From Candidatus Hydrothermales bacterium (GTDB taxonomy: Bacteria > Hydrothermota > Hydrothermia > Hydrothermales > JAJRUZ01), in contig JBCNVI010000008.1 in NCBI GenBank assembly GCA_039630235.1, positions 1 through 64,000 on the forward strand: a DNA stretch of 64,000 nucleotides. The letters run 5' to 3'. Within the stretch, counting starts at the first letter, position 1. The number at the start of each line of letters is the position of its first letter. The notes beneath the pieces are model-generated. The model worked only from the letters and a program-made list of their open reading frames with translations, was not told the DNA's origin and ran no database searches. This document shows positions 1-8,664 of this stretch, piece by piece. Made by a program: the position numbers and the translations under genes.

Positions 1-1242
1 GATTCCGTACCCAGTTCCAGCTGCAGAAGAGGGAGAATACCCATAGACTCCAAAACAATATCCAGCGTCACCTGCTCCATAGACTGCTGCACTTATAGCA
101 CTTCCTGCGGTACCCGCTTTATTTGTACTTCCACACACACCTGCTCCTGATACATAATAAGCAGTAGTGAAATTATTACCGATCCCTACAACACCAACAG
201 CATCAGTAGCCGCACCAAATCCTAAAACGCCGCCACCAATACCTGCTAAATTCGTAACACCCATTACTCCTTGACCCCACCAATTGGGAATAGTTGTATA
301 GGCATTACCAAGGCCAAGGACACCACGTCCCTGAGCACCTGCTGCTGTGTTCTGTCCTATTCCAAACATGCCAAAATATCTACCATTTCCTGATAAACCA
401 GCATCTTGATTAAGGGGGGGTAAATAAGGTGATGCATTCCAGGAGACAGCAAAACCACCTACAATAGAAGTTGATGTAGTAGGTGTACCGCTATTGACAA
501 ACCAGCCACCTCCTTCGTCTCCGGCACTTGTCTCTCCATATACTCCTGATGTTGTTGTTCCACCAAAACCACCTACACCACCACCCGCAGGATTACCAGA
601 ATTACCATACACTCCCCAAGCACTAGTCCCTATATATCCCCACATTGGTGTAGTTGTTCCTCCTGATACATATCTTCCAAATACGCCGTAAGTTTGAGCA
701 CCCAACTGACCAAATGAACCATCTAAAAATCTTGCACCAATAGTAACATAATCAGCATTTGTCTGGACTGCTACAATTTTTGCGTTTGTTGCATCTTCAT
801 AAATCCTTACCTCACCAGCACTCTGATCTCGAGGATATAAATAAGAACCTGCATCAAGCCACTCACAATCTCCTACACCTGCATCATCCTGCGGAACAAA
901 GGCAGAACCTGTCCACTTCAAAACCTGTCCCACCGAAGGTGCAGCATTAACCTGTATGGGCCAACTGTTTATATACAAAAGACCCTGTACCCTTGTATTA
1001 CCCACTATATCAAGCTTATAAGCAGGCGTACTTGTACCTATACCCACATTGTAAGAAGGTAAAGGCGAAACTGATGTCCATAAATTAACCCCATCCTCAG
1101 CCCATCCCCTTCTACCCTCTATAAACACCTTCTGCAAACCCTCCCTCTCACCAGCATCTCCAGGACCCGAGACACTCAGTTGGGCCTGAAATAAAAGCCC
1201 AACCAAAACAAAAACACCTAACCTTACTAAATTTAACACCAT
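1..1242 (-). CDS. secreted G-V-x-G repeat fibre protein, copy 1 (partial, 3' end outside window)
   Basis: Open frame of 414 codons that runs off the left edge without a stop. The ATG at 1242 follows a strong ribosome site (AAGGAGG). A signal peptide (VFVLVGLLFQAQ) is followed by a tail-fibre-like segment containing VGIGTSTPAYKLDIVG and then by many short G-V-x-G repeats rich in Gly, Ser, Thr and Tyr, as in beta-structured fibrous surface proteins. The first ~155 residues are about nine-tenths identical to the product of 2381-4318, after which the two diverge sharply. It lies 21 nt downstream of the 283-residue gene at 1264-2115, so the pair is likely one operon. Function beyond a probable exported fibre or adhesin is inference. 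The C-terminal domain is not in the window. Confidence 0.8.
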   Translation of the reverse strand, partial: MVLNLVRLGVFVLVGLLFQAQLSVSGPGDAGEREGLQKVFIEGRRGWAEDGVNLWTSVSPLPSYNVGIGTSTPAYKLDIVGNTRVQGLLYINSWPIQVNAAPSVGQVLKWTGSAFVPQDDAGVGDCEWLDAGSYLYPRDQSAGEVRIYEDATNAKIVAVQTNADYVTIGARFLDGSFGQLGAQTYGVFGRYVSGGTTTPMWGYIGTSAWGVYGNSGNPAGGGVGGFGGTTTSGVYGETSAGDEGGGWFVNSGTPTTSTSIVGGFAVSWNASPYLPPLNQDAGLSGNGRYFGMFGIGQNTAAGAQGRGVLGLGNAYTTIPNWWGQGVMGVTNLAGIGGGVLGFGAATDAVGVVGIGNNFTTAYYVSGAGVCGSTNKAGTAGSAISAAVYGAGDAGYCFGVYGYSPSSAAGTGYGI

Positions 1243-1263
1243 AAATTAACCTCCTTTTGCTTT

Positions 1264-2115
1264 CTATTCCACAACAGAAAACTTCCTCATAAAAATTTTT
1301 TCCCCCGCCCTATACCTTATAAAATAAACTCCTGAACCTACTTTAGTACCCTTTTCATCCAAAAGATCCCACTCAATACTATAAACACCAGGCTTTAAAA
1401 CTTTGCTCAATAACCTTTTTATAACCCTACCACTCACATCGAGAACCTCAATTTCAACGTTTGTCTCTTTGCCAACCCCAAATTTAATCCTTGCAAAACC
1501 CTTAACTGGATTTGGATAAACACCGTAAAAGAAAAATCTTCCACTTGGCCTTACCTCTCCCTTAAACTTATCAGAAGGGGGCTTTGACTCATAATAACCT
1601 AAAAGTGCATTAAAAACAGCTATCAAATAAACATAACCACTCGCATCAGGACCTGAAGTTATAAAACCCGAGAGAGCCTTCTGTGTATTATCAAAATTCT
1701 TAAAACTTATACCACTTAACTTAGACCTAATTAAGGGTATAGTATCTTTAAAATTACCAAATCTATCCCTCAAAACAACCTTCGAAGTATAATAACCCTG
1801 AGGATTGGGGCCAGAAACAAGAAAACCTGTAAATGTATTTCCAGATGTCCTCCTTGCATTGGATGAAGCAAGACCATGAATCTTAAAACGTAAAATATCA
1901 CCAGATGTCTGCGTTAAATCCGAGAGAGTTGCATAACACCTCAAAGTCACCCACTCCCCAATCTGCAAGGTCTTAAAAGAATCTATCCTCAACAAAGATG
2001 CCGGAAGAAAATCCTGAACCTCAATCCCCCTTAACTTCGCCCTAAAAATAGTATCCTGTATCACCTGCCCCAAAAGTAAATTAAACAAAAAGATTAATAT
2101 AAAACCCCACTTCAT
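1264..2115 (-). CDS. secreted protein with sorting-type C-terminal domain, copy 1 (283 aa)
   Basis: The N-terminus is a short hydrophobic signal sequence (FILIFLFNLLLGQ). Residues ~30-180 are a beta-rich segment of unknown function. The last ~85 residues are a FlgD-Ig/type IX sorting-like domain: GVYPNPVKGFARIKF, then EIEVLDVSGRVIKRLL, a GVYSIEWD turn and GSGVYFIRYRAGE. A paralogue with the same gene order sits at 4340-5191 and is clearly similar along the whole length. The gene has its own promoter (2140-2168) and an AGGAGAG ribosome site. It is followed after 21 nt by the repeat protein, so the small protein may be a partner, anchor or secretion companion of the fibre (inference). No enzymatic motif seen. 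Confidence 0.75.
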   Translation of the reverse strand: MKWGFILIFLFNLLLGQVIQDTIFRAKLRGIEVQDFLPASLLRIDSFKTLQIGEWVTLRCYATLSDLTQTSGDILRFKIHGLASSNARRTSGNTFTGFLVSGPNPQGYYTSKVVLRDRFGNFKDTIPLIRSKLSGISFKNFDNTQKALSGFITSGPDASGYVYLIAVFNALLGYYESKPPSDKFKGEVRPSGRFFFYGVYPNPVKGFARIKFGVGKETNVEIEVLDVSGRVIKRLLSKVLKPGVYSIEWDLLDEKGTKVGSGVYFIRYRAGEKIFMRKFSVVE

Positions 2116-2134
2116 TTTAACTCTCCTTTTTTAA

Positions 2135-2168
2135 ATTATATTATAAAATTAAAAAAAGTCTATTTCAA
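2135..2168 (-). promoter_or_regulatory. predicted sigma70-type promoter, surface operon copy 1
   Basis: On the minus strand TTGAAA (2168-2163) is followed by a 17-nt spacer and TATAAT (2145-2140); a second overlapping TATAAT lies at 2140-2135. The spacer contains a run of seven A on the plus strand (2151-2157). The start codon is 24 nt beyond the first -10 box, with an AGGAGAG ribosome site between. The match and spacing are seen in sequence; activity is inferred. Confidence 0.6.
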
Positions 2169-2172
2169 TATA

Positions 2173-2335
2173 CGTCCTAATAATTAAAACAGGAGTAATT
2201 CTTCCAGTTACATCTTCAGCAACCCCTACCTTTTCATCTGAAACATAAACAGGAATCTCAATACAAACACCTAAAACAAAAGTATCTCTTACCTTCTTGA
2301 TCTCCACACAAAAAAACACAAACTCCTTTCTCTAA
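2173..2335 (-). pseudogene. decayed remnant of the 3' end of the GH18-type glycosidase gene
   Basis: This stretch upstream of copy 1 resembles the 3' end of the gene at 5256-7409. TAATTAAAACAGGAG (2179-2193) matches 5299-5313, CTTCCAGT-ACATC matches the region near 5344, and TTTTCATCTGAAACATAAAC (2231-2250) matches 5446-5465, continuing through AAAACAAAAGTATCTC. At least one internal segment of about 65 nt is missing relative to the intact gene, and no open frame is kept. It marks the left edge of a tandem duplication that carried the tail of the glycosidase gene along. The right limit, about 2335, is soft because similarity fades. Confidence 0.75.
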
Positions 2336-2380
2336 CTCTCGATTTTGTTAACTCTTAGAAGAAATAATCTTACATAACCT

Positions 2381-4318
2381 TTATCTTGTTTTTATCTCCC
2401 TTTCAAGTATCTCAAGTTGAGTCATTAACTTTTTAATTTCCCTCTTTAATTCTACTACTTTCAATTCAGGTAACTCCTTGGCCTTTTCATCTAATTTCTT
2501 TCTATCTGGAGTTGCAACATGTTCAATAGTTTTAAGAGGCTCTGGCGCATCAGGAAACCTCAAATTTTCATAACCCTTCCACTTTCCAACAACCATATAG
2601 GAAAAAGAAGCGTTAGACTTTCCACCATTAAGCTCTATAACCTCAAACCTATCTCTCATAGTCCTAACATAAACACCGTTACAATCCTCTCTTAGTTGAA
2701 CAAAAACCTTTATATCATAATCTTTATCTACTGTAATACAATCAAGAAAGAGGGGATCTAAGTATATGGTTGCTCTTCCGTTCTCAAGTCTACCCTCCCC
2801 AAAATCAATTATAAAAGCCTCTGGGGACTCAGGAGCAAAAAGTGTCTTTTTACCCCTCCTTGTCTCCATTATAGTAGAAACTGTACCTGCGCCTACTATT
2901 TTAAAATTAGTTCCTCCTGCAGTGGTATGAGCTACGTAAGCATACACACCGGCAGCGTTTTCAAAATATCCACCAGCTCTAGCCACTGCGGATGTAGTAG
3001 TTGATCGTCCATAAACTCCAAACTGCGAACCTGTGAAGGCACCACCTGAACCTACTGTCAAAGTCCAGAAGGTAGTAAGAGCATTACCAAGCCCTATAAC
3101 ACCTGTTCCAGAAGAATGAGCGTGTTGACCTAAAGCTCCTGCACCATAGGAGGTTGAACTTGAAACATATCCATAAACACCATAGTTAGTTCCTGATCCA
3201 CCTGTTGCTGAACCATAAACACCGTAATAAGTTTGATTACCAGTTGGATTAACAATCCCTCTCACTCCTACAAAACCTCCTACAAAATAACCTCCAAATC
3301 CATTATAATCTGCTGGAACAGAGCGACCATAAACGCCTACCCCGTCACCTGTTCCAGTATAAAAACCACCAACTCCTGCACCGCTTAAATTGTCACTCTC
3401 ACCGTAGGCTCCATAATAAGATGAACCAAGTATACCCCATCTATTTGTATTAACTCCATTGTAGTTGCTACCAACAACACCATAGGCATCAGAAACACCT
3501 ATCACACCATCACCTTGACCTGATCCGACAACTAAATTAACATTACTACCTAACCCAACAACTCCTGTACCTGAAGCATGGAGATTAACTCCAAAAACTC
3601 CATAATCAGCTGAAGTGTTAGTCTGTCCATATACTCCTGACGTAACAGTACCACCATCTCCAAAAACTCCTGCACCGGTAACATCATTTGAAATACCCCT
3701 AACTCCACTATTTGGAGCACCTAAATAACCATATATTGAAGCATTATATTGCCCATAGACACCATAGGAGGATAAACCCAATTCACCAAAAGGACCCAAG
3801 CTGTGAGAACCTCTTATAGCTGCATAAATAGCACTTGTCTGTAAAGCAGATATCTTTGCACTTGTTGCATCTTCATAAATCCTCACCTCACCAGCACTCT
3901 GATCTCGAGGATATAAATAAGAACCTGCATCAAGCCACTCACAATCTCCTACTCCTGCATCATCCTGCGGAACAAAGGCAGAACCTGTCCACTTCAAAAC
4001 CTGTCCCACCGAAGGCTCAGCATTAACCTGTATGGGCCAACTGTTTATATACAAAAGACCCTGCACCCTTGTATTCCCAACTATATCAAGCTTATGAGTA
4101 GGTGTACTTGTACCAATACCCACATTATAAAGAGGCAAAGGTGAAACCGCTGTCCATAAATTAACCCCGTCTTCATCCCATCCTCTTTCACCTTCTGCAA
4201 ACACCTTCTGCAAACCCTCCCTTTCATCAACACCTCCAGGACCTGATACACTCACTTGGGCTTGAAATAAAAGCCCAACCAAAACAAAAACACACATCCT
4301 CATTAAATTTAACACCAT
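2381..4318 (-). CDS. secreted G-V-x-G repeat fibre protein, copy 2 (645 aa)
   Basis: Signal peptide (VFVLVGLLFQAQ), then a fibre-type N-terminal segment (VGIGTSTPTHKLDIVG, about residues 67-82). About residues 170-470 are degenerate G-V-x-G repeats such as SYGVYGQ, GAGVFGDG and NYGVYGY. The C-terminal domain has GRLENGRATIYLDP, CNGVYVRT and ELNGGKSNASFSY; I recognise that pattern from the C-termini of phage-tail-fibre-like and FCB-group surface proteins. A ~35-residue K/E/L-rich helix ends the protein and could form a coiled coil. The fold suggests a trimeric extracellular fibre (inference). It follows the 283-aa gene by 21 nt with an AAGGAGG ribosome site. No S74 self-cleaving peptidase domain is evident at the C-terminus. 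Confidence 0.82.
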   Translation of the reverse strand: MVLNLMRMCVFVLVGLLFQAQVSVSGPGGVDEREGLQKVFAEGERGWDEDGVNLWTAVSPLPLYNVGIGTSTPTHKLDIVGNTRVQGLLYINSWPIQVNAEPSVGQVLKWTGSAFVPQDDAGVGDCEWLDAGSYLYPRDQSAGEVRIYEDATSAKISALQTSAIYAAIRGSHSLGPFGELGLSSYGVYGQYNASIYGYLGAPNSGVRGISNDVTGAGVFGDGGTVTSGVYGQTNTSADYGVFGVNLHASGTGVVGLGSNVNLVVGSGQGDGVIGVSDAYGVVGSNYNGVNTNRWGILGSSYYGAYGESDNLSGAGVGGFYTGTGDGVGVYGRSVPADYNGFGGYFVGGFVGVRGIVNPTGNQTYYGVYGSATGGSGTNYGVYGYVSSSTSYGAGALGQHAHSSGTGVIGLGNALTTFWTLTVGSGGAFTGSQFGVYGRSTTTSAVARAGGYFENAAGVYAYVAHTTAGGTNFKIVGAGTVSTIMETRRGKKTLFAPESPEAFIIDFGEGRLENGRATIYLDPLFLDCITVDKDYDIKVFVQLREDCNGVYVRTMRDRFEVIELNGGKSNASFSYMVVGKWKGYENLRFPDAPEPLKTIEHVATPDRKKLDEKAKELPELKVVELKREIKKLMTQLEILEREIKTR

Positions 4319-4339
4319 AACTTAACCTCCTTTTGTTTT

Positions 4340-5191
4340 CTAATCCATAATAGAAAACTTCCTCACAAAAATTCTTTCCCCTGCCCTGTACCTTACAAAA
4401 TAAACACCTGAACCTACTTTAGTACCCTTTTCATCCAAAAGATTCCACCCAACACTATAAACACCAGGCTTTAAAACCTTGTTCAATAACCTTTTTATAA
4501 CCCTACCATTCACATCGAGAACCTCAATTTCAACATTTGTCTCTTTGCCAACCCCAAATTTAATCCTTGCAAAACCCTTAACTGGATTTGGATAAACACC
4601 GTAAAAGAAAAATCTTCCACTTGGCCTTACCTCTCCCTTAAACTTATCAGAAGGAGGTTTTGATTCATGAGAACTTAAAGCTACATCACAAACAGCTATC
4701 AAGTAAACATAGCCATTTGCATCAGGACCTGAAGTTATAAAACCCGATAAAGCCTTATGTGTATTATCAAAACTTTTAAAACCTGCACCAACTAACCTTG
4801 ACCTAATTAAAGGTATAGTATCCGCAAAATTACCGAGTCTATCCCTCAAAACAATTTTCGAAGTATAATAACCCTGAGGATTAGGTCCAGACACAAGAAA
4901 ACCGGTAAACATAGTTCCAGATGTACTCCTTGCATTGGATGAACCAATACCACGAATTTTAAAACTTAAAATATCACCAGATGTTTGCGTCAAGTCTAAA
5001 AGAGTTGCATAACACCTTAAAGTCAACCACTCTCCAAGCCTCAAAGTCTTAAACGAATCTATCCTCAACAAAGGTGCCGGAAGAAAATCTTGAACCTTAA
5101 CCCCCTTTAACTTTGTCCTAAAAATAGTATCCTGAATCACCTGCCCCAAAAGGGGCATAAATGAAAAAATTAATATAAAAATCCACCTCAT
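4340..5191 (-). CDS. secreted protein with sorting-type C-terminal domain, copy 2 (283 aa)
   Basis: Full-length paralogue of 1264-2115 with the same length. It has a signal sequence, a beta-rich middle and a FlgD-Ig/type IX-like C-terminal domain (GVYPNPVKGFARIKF; EIEVLDVNGRVIKRLL; GSGVYFVRYRAGE). The C-terminal third is almost unchanged between the copies. The middle (residues ~85-180) carries most substitutions, including the stretch before SKPPSDKFKGEV. It sits 64 nt after the glycosidase gene and has its own promoter (5211-5241). No catalytic motif found; function unknown, probably exported and attached to the cell surface. Confidence 0.75.
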   Translation of the reverse strand: MRWIFILIFSFMPLLGQVIQDTIFRTKLKGVKVQDFLPAPLLRIDSFKTLRLGEWLTLRCYATLLDLTQTSGDILSFKIRGIGSSNARSTSGTMFTGFLVSGPNPQGYYTSKIVLRDRLGNFADTIPLIRSRLVGAGFKSFDNTHKALSGFITSGPDANGYVYLIAVCDVALSSHESKPPSDKFKGEVRPSGRFFFYGVYPNPVKGFARIKFGVGKETNVEIEVLDVNGRVIKRLLNKVLKPGVYSVGWNLLDEKGTKVGSGVYFVRYRAGERIFVRKFSIMD

Positions 5192-5210
5192 TTTAACTCT
5201 CCTTTTTTAA

Positions 5211-5241
5211 ATTATAAAATTAAAAAAAAAGTCTAATTCAA
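5211..5241 (-). promoter_or_regulatory. predicted promoter, surface operon copy 2
   Basis: TATAAT at 5216-5211 and TTGAAT at 5241-5236 on the minus strand are separated by 19 nt. The sequence aligns base for base with the copy 1 promoter except that the A-run in the spacer is nine (5222-5230) instead of seven, and the -35 reads TTGAAT instead of TTGAAA. A 19-nt spacer is longer than the optimum for sigma70-type promoters. Confidence 0.5.
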
Positions 5242-5255
5242 AAATTTTAAAAAAT

Positions 5256-7409
5256 TTAAAATTTTATCACTTTAAGCCTTTTTCCGTTATCCATCCTGAT
5301 AATTAAAACAGGAGCCCTATTACGGTTTATATCTAAAACTCTTCTTCCAGTCACATCAAAAACTTCAAATCTTTTACCCAAAGTAACTTTAAAATCTTTA
5401 ATAATATTAGATGAAAATTTAAATTCACCTCCAGCAACCTCTGCTTTTTCATCTGAAACATAAACAGGAGCTTCAACGTAAACATTTAAAACAAAAGTAT
5501 CTCCAAACTCTTTAATCTTCCTTTCAAAATAAAAACTCTCTGTTACAAACGAAGAAGTGCTTACCTGGGGTGCCCTTAGCTTTACCCTTAAAATAAAGTT
5601 TTGAAAAGGCAAAGCATTGTGATCTGAAAATAGTTTTGCTCTCCTTTTGTCTATAAATGTTTGAGGATTATAAAAATAAGAGGAATCCCTTACTGACTTT
5701 AAAACAAAAAAGCTATCAAAGGAAACATATCCACTATTTGAAGAAATTATTCTAAGAGTAAAAGTATCTTGAGCAAGAACAACAGGAGGGTAACTTAAAC
5801 CTAGCACCCTTATAAAAGGCTCATTTGAATCTTCGGGACTTTGAATTATTCTAACATAATTTGAGTGAATCCAACCTTTTTGATATCCTCCAACTTCACC
5901 TATAAAAATTCTTAACCAATTTCCAGAAGAAGAATCAGTTACAAAATTTTGTCCCCTTGCAATCTGAGTTATTATAGTATGTGAAGTAGAGGGACCAGTC
6001 CTAACATTCAAAAGAGAAGCATTCACTCTTACTACTTTCTCACCAGTTGATCCACAAAGGCACTTTAGATTAATACCATCACCCCCAAAAATATAACCAT
6101 AATAATTTCCTGTAGCGGCAGGAAAATAAATTTTATAGAAACCATCTTTGTACAAAAAGGAAACAAATTTAGTGTTATAAGTTGCAATAGAAATTACTTT
6201 TGAACTAAAATCAGGATTTGCGTAAATGTTAAGTGCCCCAGGCTCATAAACTTTTACTACAAAATGCCTCTTAGGAGTTTCGAACCAAAGATTACTTCTT
6301 ATAACATTCCATAAATCATCTTCCTCTCTATCATACCCCAAGGCCCAACACCCTAACCCAGAAATACCAGAATCAATAGCAGTCTTAATTTTTAGATCAA
6401 TAGAAACAGAATCATCATACCAAGTCTGATACCAACCATCACCAGAAAGGTAGTATTTATACCATGGTGTTAAAGAATTTATATCCCATAATCTTCCATA
6501 AGTTGAAGCGTTCTGTTTAGCATAGTAAAAGATGATTGCATCACCGTTTCCCCTTGTGGGTGAACCAATCTCGCCAGATTGAGTTGGCCACCTGTAACCA
6601 TAGTAGGGCATCCCAAGTATAATCTTATCTGGATTAGCTCCATACTGTTTATAACTTTTTATAGATTTAGAAACACAGTAAGGTCCCCACTGTTGAGAGG
6701 GAACAAGCGGTGAAACAGGTCCTGCCACATTTGAGCCGCTGTAATGAAAATCATAGGCCATTACAAAAAGACCATCTGAATAATTGGAAAGATAAGATAA
6801 ATCGTATCCAGGATACCACTCCGGAACAGCAGGAGTAGCTATAAAAAGTTCTTTCCTTCCCTGTGGATGATTGACTAAAGTATAGTAAAGACTTCTAATA
6901 AATTTTGAAAAACTATCTCTTACACTGGAAGTCACAAATTCAAAATCAATATTTACTCCGTCTATACTATAATTTGTAACAAAATCTCTGATTTTATTTA
7001 TGGCATTGTTTCTTGCGTTTTTATTATTTAAAAATTGAGATACATTTGATGATCCAAAAATAACAAAGGTCATATGAACCCTAACGCCTCTTGAGTGGGC
7101 GTAATTTATTATTTTGCTAAAGCGAGAAAGATTAGGAACTGACCCCAAATCTCCGGTTGCAGGATCAATACTTGTAGCAAAATAGGAAATATGAGTAATA
7201 AGCTCCATCTGAAAGTACTGATAAAGTAAAGTATCGACCCAATAGGGAAGATACCCGTAAAAAGTATGCGTAATCCCGCTCAATCTTTCCTCAATTGGAG
7301 AAAACTTAGCATTCACTAAAATTTCATTAAAATCTGCCTGTTTTAGATTTTTGTAATATTCATACTCATGGATACTTAAAAACGAAATAATTAATATTAA
7401 GACTTTCAT
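5256..7409 (-). CDS. secreted GH18-type glycoside hydrolase with SH3 domain (717 aa)
   Basis: A short N-terminal hydrophobic segment suggests export. Residues ~50-375 form a GH18 TIM barrel of the YaaH/chitinase type. The catalytic strand reads DGVNIDFE (150-157) with Glu157 as probable acid/base; Asn replaces the first inner Asp, as in peptidoglycan-active YaaH-type enzymes. MAYDFHYSG and LGMPYYGYRW are also typical. Residues ~455-520 are a bacterial SH3 domain (LNVRTGPSTSHTIITQI, GWIHSNYV) that would bind cell wall or glycan. The end (RFEVFDVTGRRVLDI) resembles a sorting-type C-terminus. It starts 4 nt after nuoF. The 3' end of this gene was copied to 2173-2335. Substrate, chitin or peptidoglycan, cannot be decided. 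Confidence 0.82.
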   Translation of the reverse strand: MKVLILIISFLSIHEYEYYKNLKQADFNEILVNAKFSPIEERLSGITHTFYGYLPYWVDTLLYQYFQMELITHISYFATSIDPATGDLGSVPNLSRFSKIINYAHSRGVRVHMTFVIFGSSNVSQFLNNKNARNNAINKIRDFVTNYSIDGVNIDFEFVTSSVRDSFSKFIRSLYYTLVNHPQGRKELFIATPAVPEWYPGYDLSYLSNYSDGLFVMAYDFHYSGSNVAGPVSPLVPSQQWGPYCVSKSIKSYKQYGANPDKIILGMPYYGYRWPTQSGEIGSPTRGNGDAIIFYYAKQNASTYGRLWDINSLTPWYKYYLSGDGWYQTWYDDSVSIDLKIKTAIDSGISGLGCWALGYDREEDDLWNVIRSNLWFETPKRHFVVKVYEPGALNIYANPDFSSKVISIATYNTKFVSFLYKDGFYKIYFPAATGNYYGYIFGGDGINLKCLCGSTGEKVVRVNASLLNVRTGPSTSHTIITQIARGQNFVTDSSSGNWLRIFIGEVGGYQKGWIHSNYVRIIQSPEDSNEPFIRVLGLSYPPVVLAQDTFTLRIISSNSGYVSFDSFFVLKSVRDSSYFYNPQTFIDKRRAKLFSDHNALPFQNFILRVKLRAPQVSTSSFVTESFYFERKIKEFGDTFVLNVYVEAPVYVSDEKAEVAGGEFKFSSNIIKDFKVTLGKRFEVFDVTGRRVLDINRNRAPVLIIRMDNGKRLKVIKF

Positions 7410-7413
7410 ACTT

Positions 7414-8664
7414 TTATTTTAATATATCTTCAAATTTTTTGAGAAACGCCTCAGAGACTAAAGCACAAGATTCTCCAAGGGGACATGCACAAAGTCCCTT
7501 AATTTTACTATTTAATGAACTTATCATTTCGACTCCATCTCTTACCAAAATCTCCTTATTTTTTATTTTCTCCAGAATCCCATATATAGCCCAAGTACCC
7601 TCTCTACAGGGGGTACACTTTCCACAAGACTCATCTTTAAAAAAATGCACTATACTCTCCAAAATTTTTAAAAGTTCACCCTTTTTATCCTCTTTATAAC
7701 CAAACACAATCACTGCACCTGAACCTGTCATTGTACCTTTTTCAGCTAAAGACTCAAAGTCATAAGATATATCAAGCTCATCATAAGTAAGAGGAGGAGC
7801 AGATACACCACCAGGAATAACTCCTAATAAGTGATACCCCTCCTTTACTCCATTGCCAAAATCGTTAATAATTTCCTTTAATGTTACTTTTCCATGTTCA
7901 ACTTCATAAACCCCTTTTTTCTTAACAATTCCACTTAAGGCTATTAACCTTGTACCTGTGCTCTTTGGTATCCCTATTTTTGCGTAATTTTCTCCACCCA
8001 TCTCAACTATTATTGGTATATTTGCAAGAGTCTCTACATTATTTACTACTGTCGGATAGCCAAAAAGACCAAAAGTTGCAGGATAGGGCGGCTTAAGTCT
8101 TGGAAAACCCTTTTTACCCTCCATAGATTCTAAAAGAGCAGTCTCTTCACCACATATGTAAGCGCCTGCCCCCATAAAAATCTTTATTCTATGGGAAAAA
8201 TCACTTTTTAGTATCTTCTCTCCTAAAAAACCCTTTTCTTGAACCTCACCTATTGCTTTTTCTAATCTATTAAGTAGCCACTTATATTCTTTTCTTAAGT
8301 ATATGTAGGAGACTTCAGCTCCAATAGCATAAGAGGCAATTATCATGCCCTCAATTAGAAGATAAGGTGCGTAAAGAAGAATGTCCCTATCTTTGAAAGT
8401 GCCAGGTTCACCTTCATCTGCGTTGCAAATTAAAAATTTTTTTATTGATCTATCCCGTGGAACAAATGACCACTTTAGTCCTGTATAAAATCCAGCTCCT
8501 CCTCTACCTCTCAGCCCACTTTTTTTAACCTCCTCTATAATCTCCTCCGGTGAGATATGGTCTGAAAGAATTTTCCTTAATGATGAAAACCCTCCCTTTT
8601 CAATGTAATCATCAATATTATCTGAATATTTTTTTTTAATAAGAAGAAATTCAGACTTTTTCAT
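7414..8664 (-). CDS. nuoF: NADH-binding NuoF-type subunit (416 aa)
   Basis: FMN/NADH-binding flavoprotein subunit of Complex I or of related bifurcating hydrogenase/oxidoreductase complexes. It shows the NADH site GRGGAGFYTGLKW, the FMN region with GAGAYICGEETALLESMEG, VVNNVETLAN, and the [4Fe-4S] ligands C347, C350, C353 and C392. The length suits NuoF without the extra ferredoxin domains of HydB. It overlaps the nuoE end by 14 nt, so the two are translated together. No nuoG or hydrogenase large subunit lies nearby. The pair could therefore serve the nuoI-L module about 5 kb away or another partner encoded elsewhere. Confidence 0.9.
   Translation of the reverse strand: MKKSEFLLIKKKYSDNIDDYIEKGGFSSLRKILSDHISPEEIIEEVKKSGLRGRGGAGFYTGLKWSFVPRDRSIKKFLICNADEGEPGTFKDRDILLYAPYLLIEGMIIASYAIGAEVSYIYLRKEYKWLLNRLEKAIGEVQEKGFLGEKILKSDFSHRIKIFMGAGAYICGEETALLESMEGKKGFPRLKPPYPATFGLFGYPTVVNNVETLANIPIIVEMGGENYAKIGIPKSTGTRLIALSGIVKKKGVYEVEHGKVTLKEIINDFGNGVKEGYHLLGVIPGGVSAPPLTYDELDISYDFESLAEKGTMTGSGAVIVFGYKEDKKGELLKILESIVHFFKDESCGKCTPCREGTWAIYGILEKIKNKEILVRDGVEMISSLNSKIKGLCACPLGESCALVSEAFLKKFEDILK

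Larger units (their letters stand above)
1..5470. repeat. tandem segmental duplication of a surface-protein operon
   Basis: Two head-to-tail units on the minus strand have the order [3' end of glycosidase gene]-[283-aa gene]-[repeat-fibre gene]. Unit A is ~5470-2381 and unit B ~2335-1, continuing off the window. Intergenic spacers (21 nt between the two genes), ribosome sites and promoter sequences are conserved, and the first ~460 nt of the fibre genes are nearly identical (4318-3855 versus 1242-779). The central repeat regions of the fibre genes are much less alike. Seen directly by comparing the two stretches. Confidence 0.85.

Noticed and set aside
759-950. A pair of near-identical plus-strand frames (759-950 and 3835-4026) that looked like a conserved small protein.
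   Set aside because: Their conservation is due to the duplicated minus-strand fibre genes; they have no ribosome site and are His/Leu/Gln-rich by reverse reading.
2940-3800. Regular short repeats that might be taken for a CRISPR array.
   Set aside because: They are in-frame, degenerate G-V-x-G codons in a protein gene; no constant direct repeat or uniform spacer is present.
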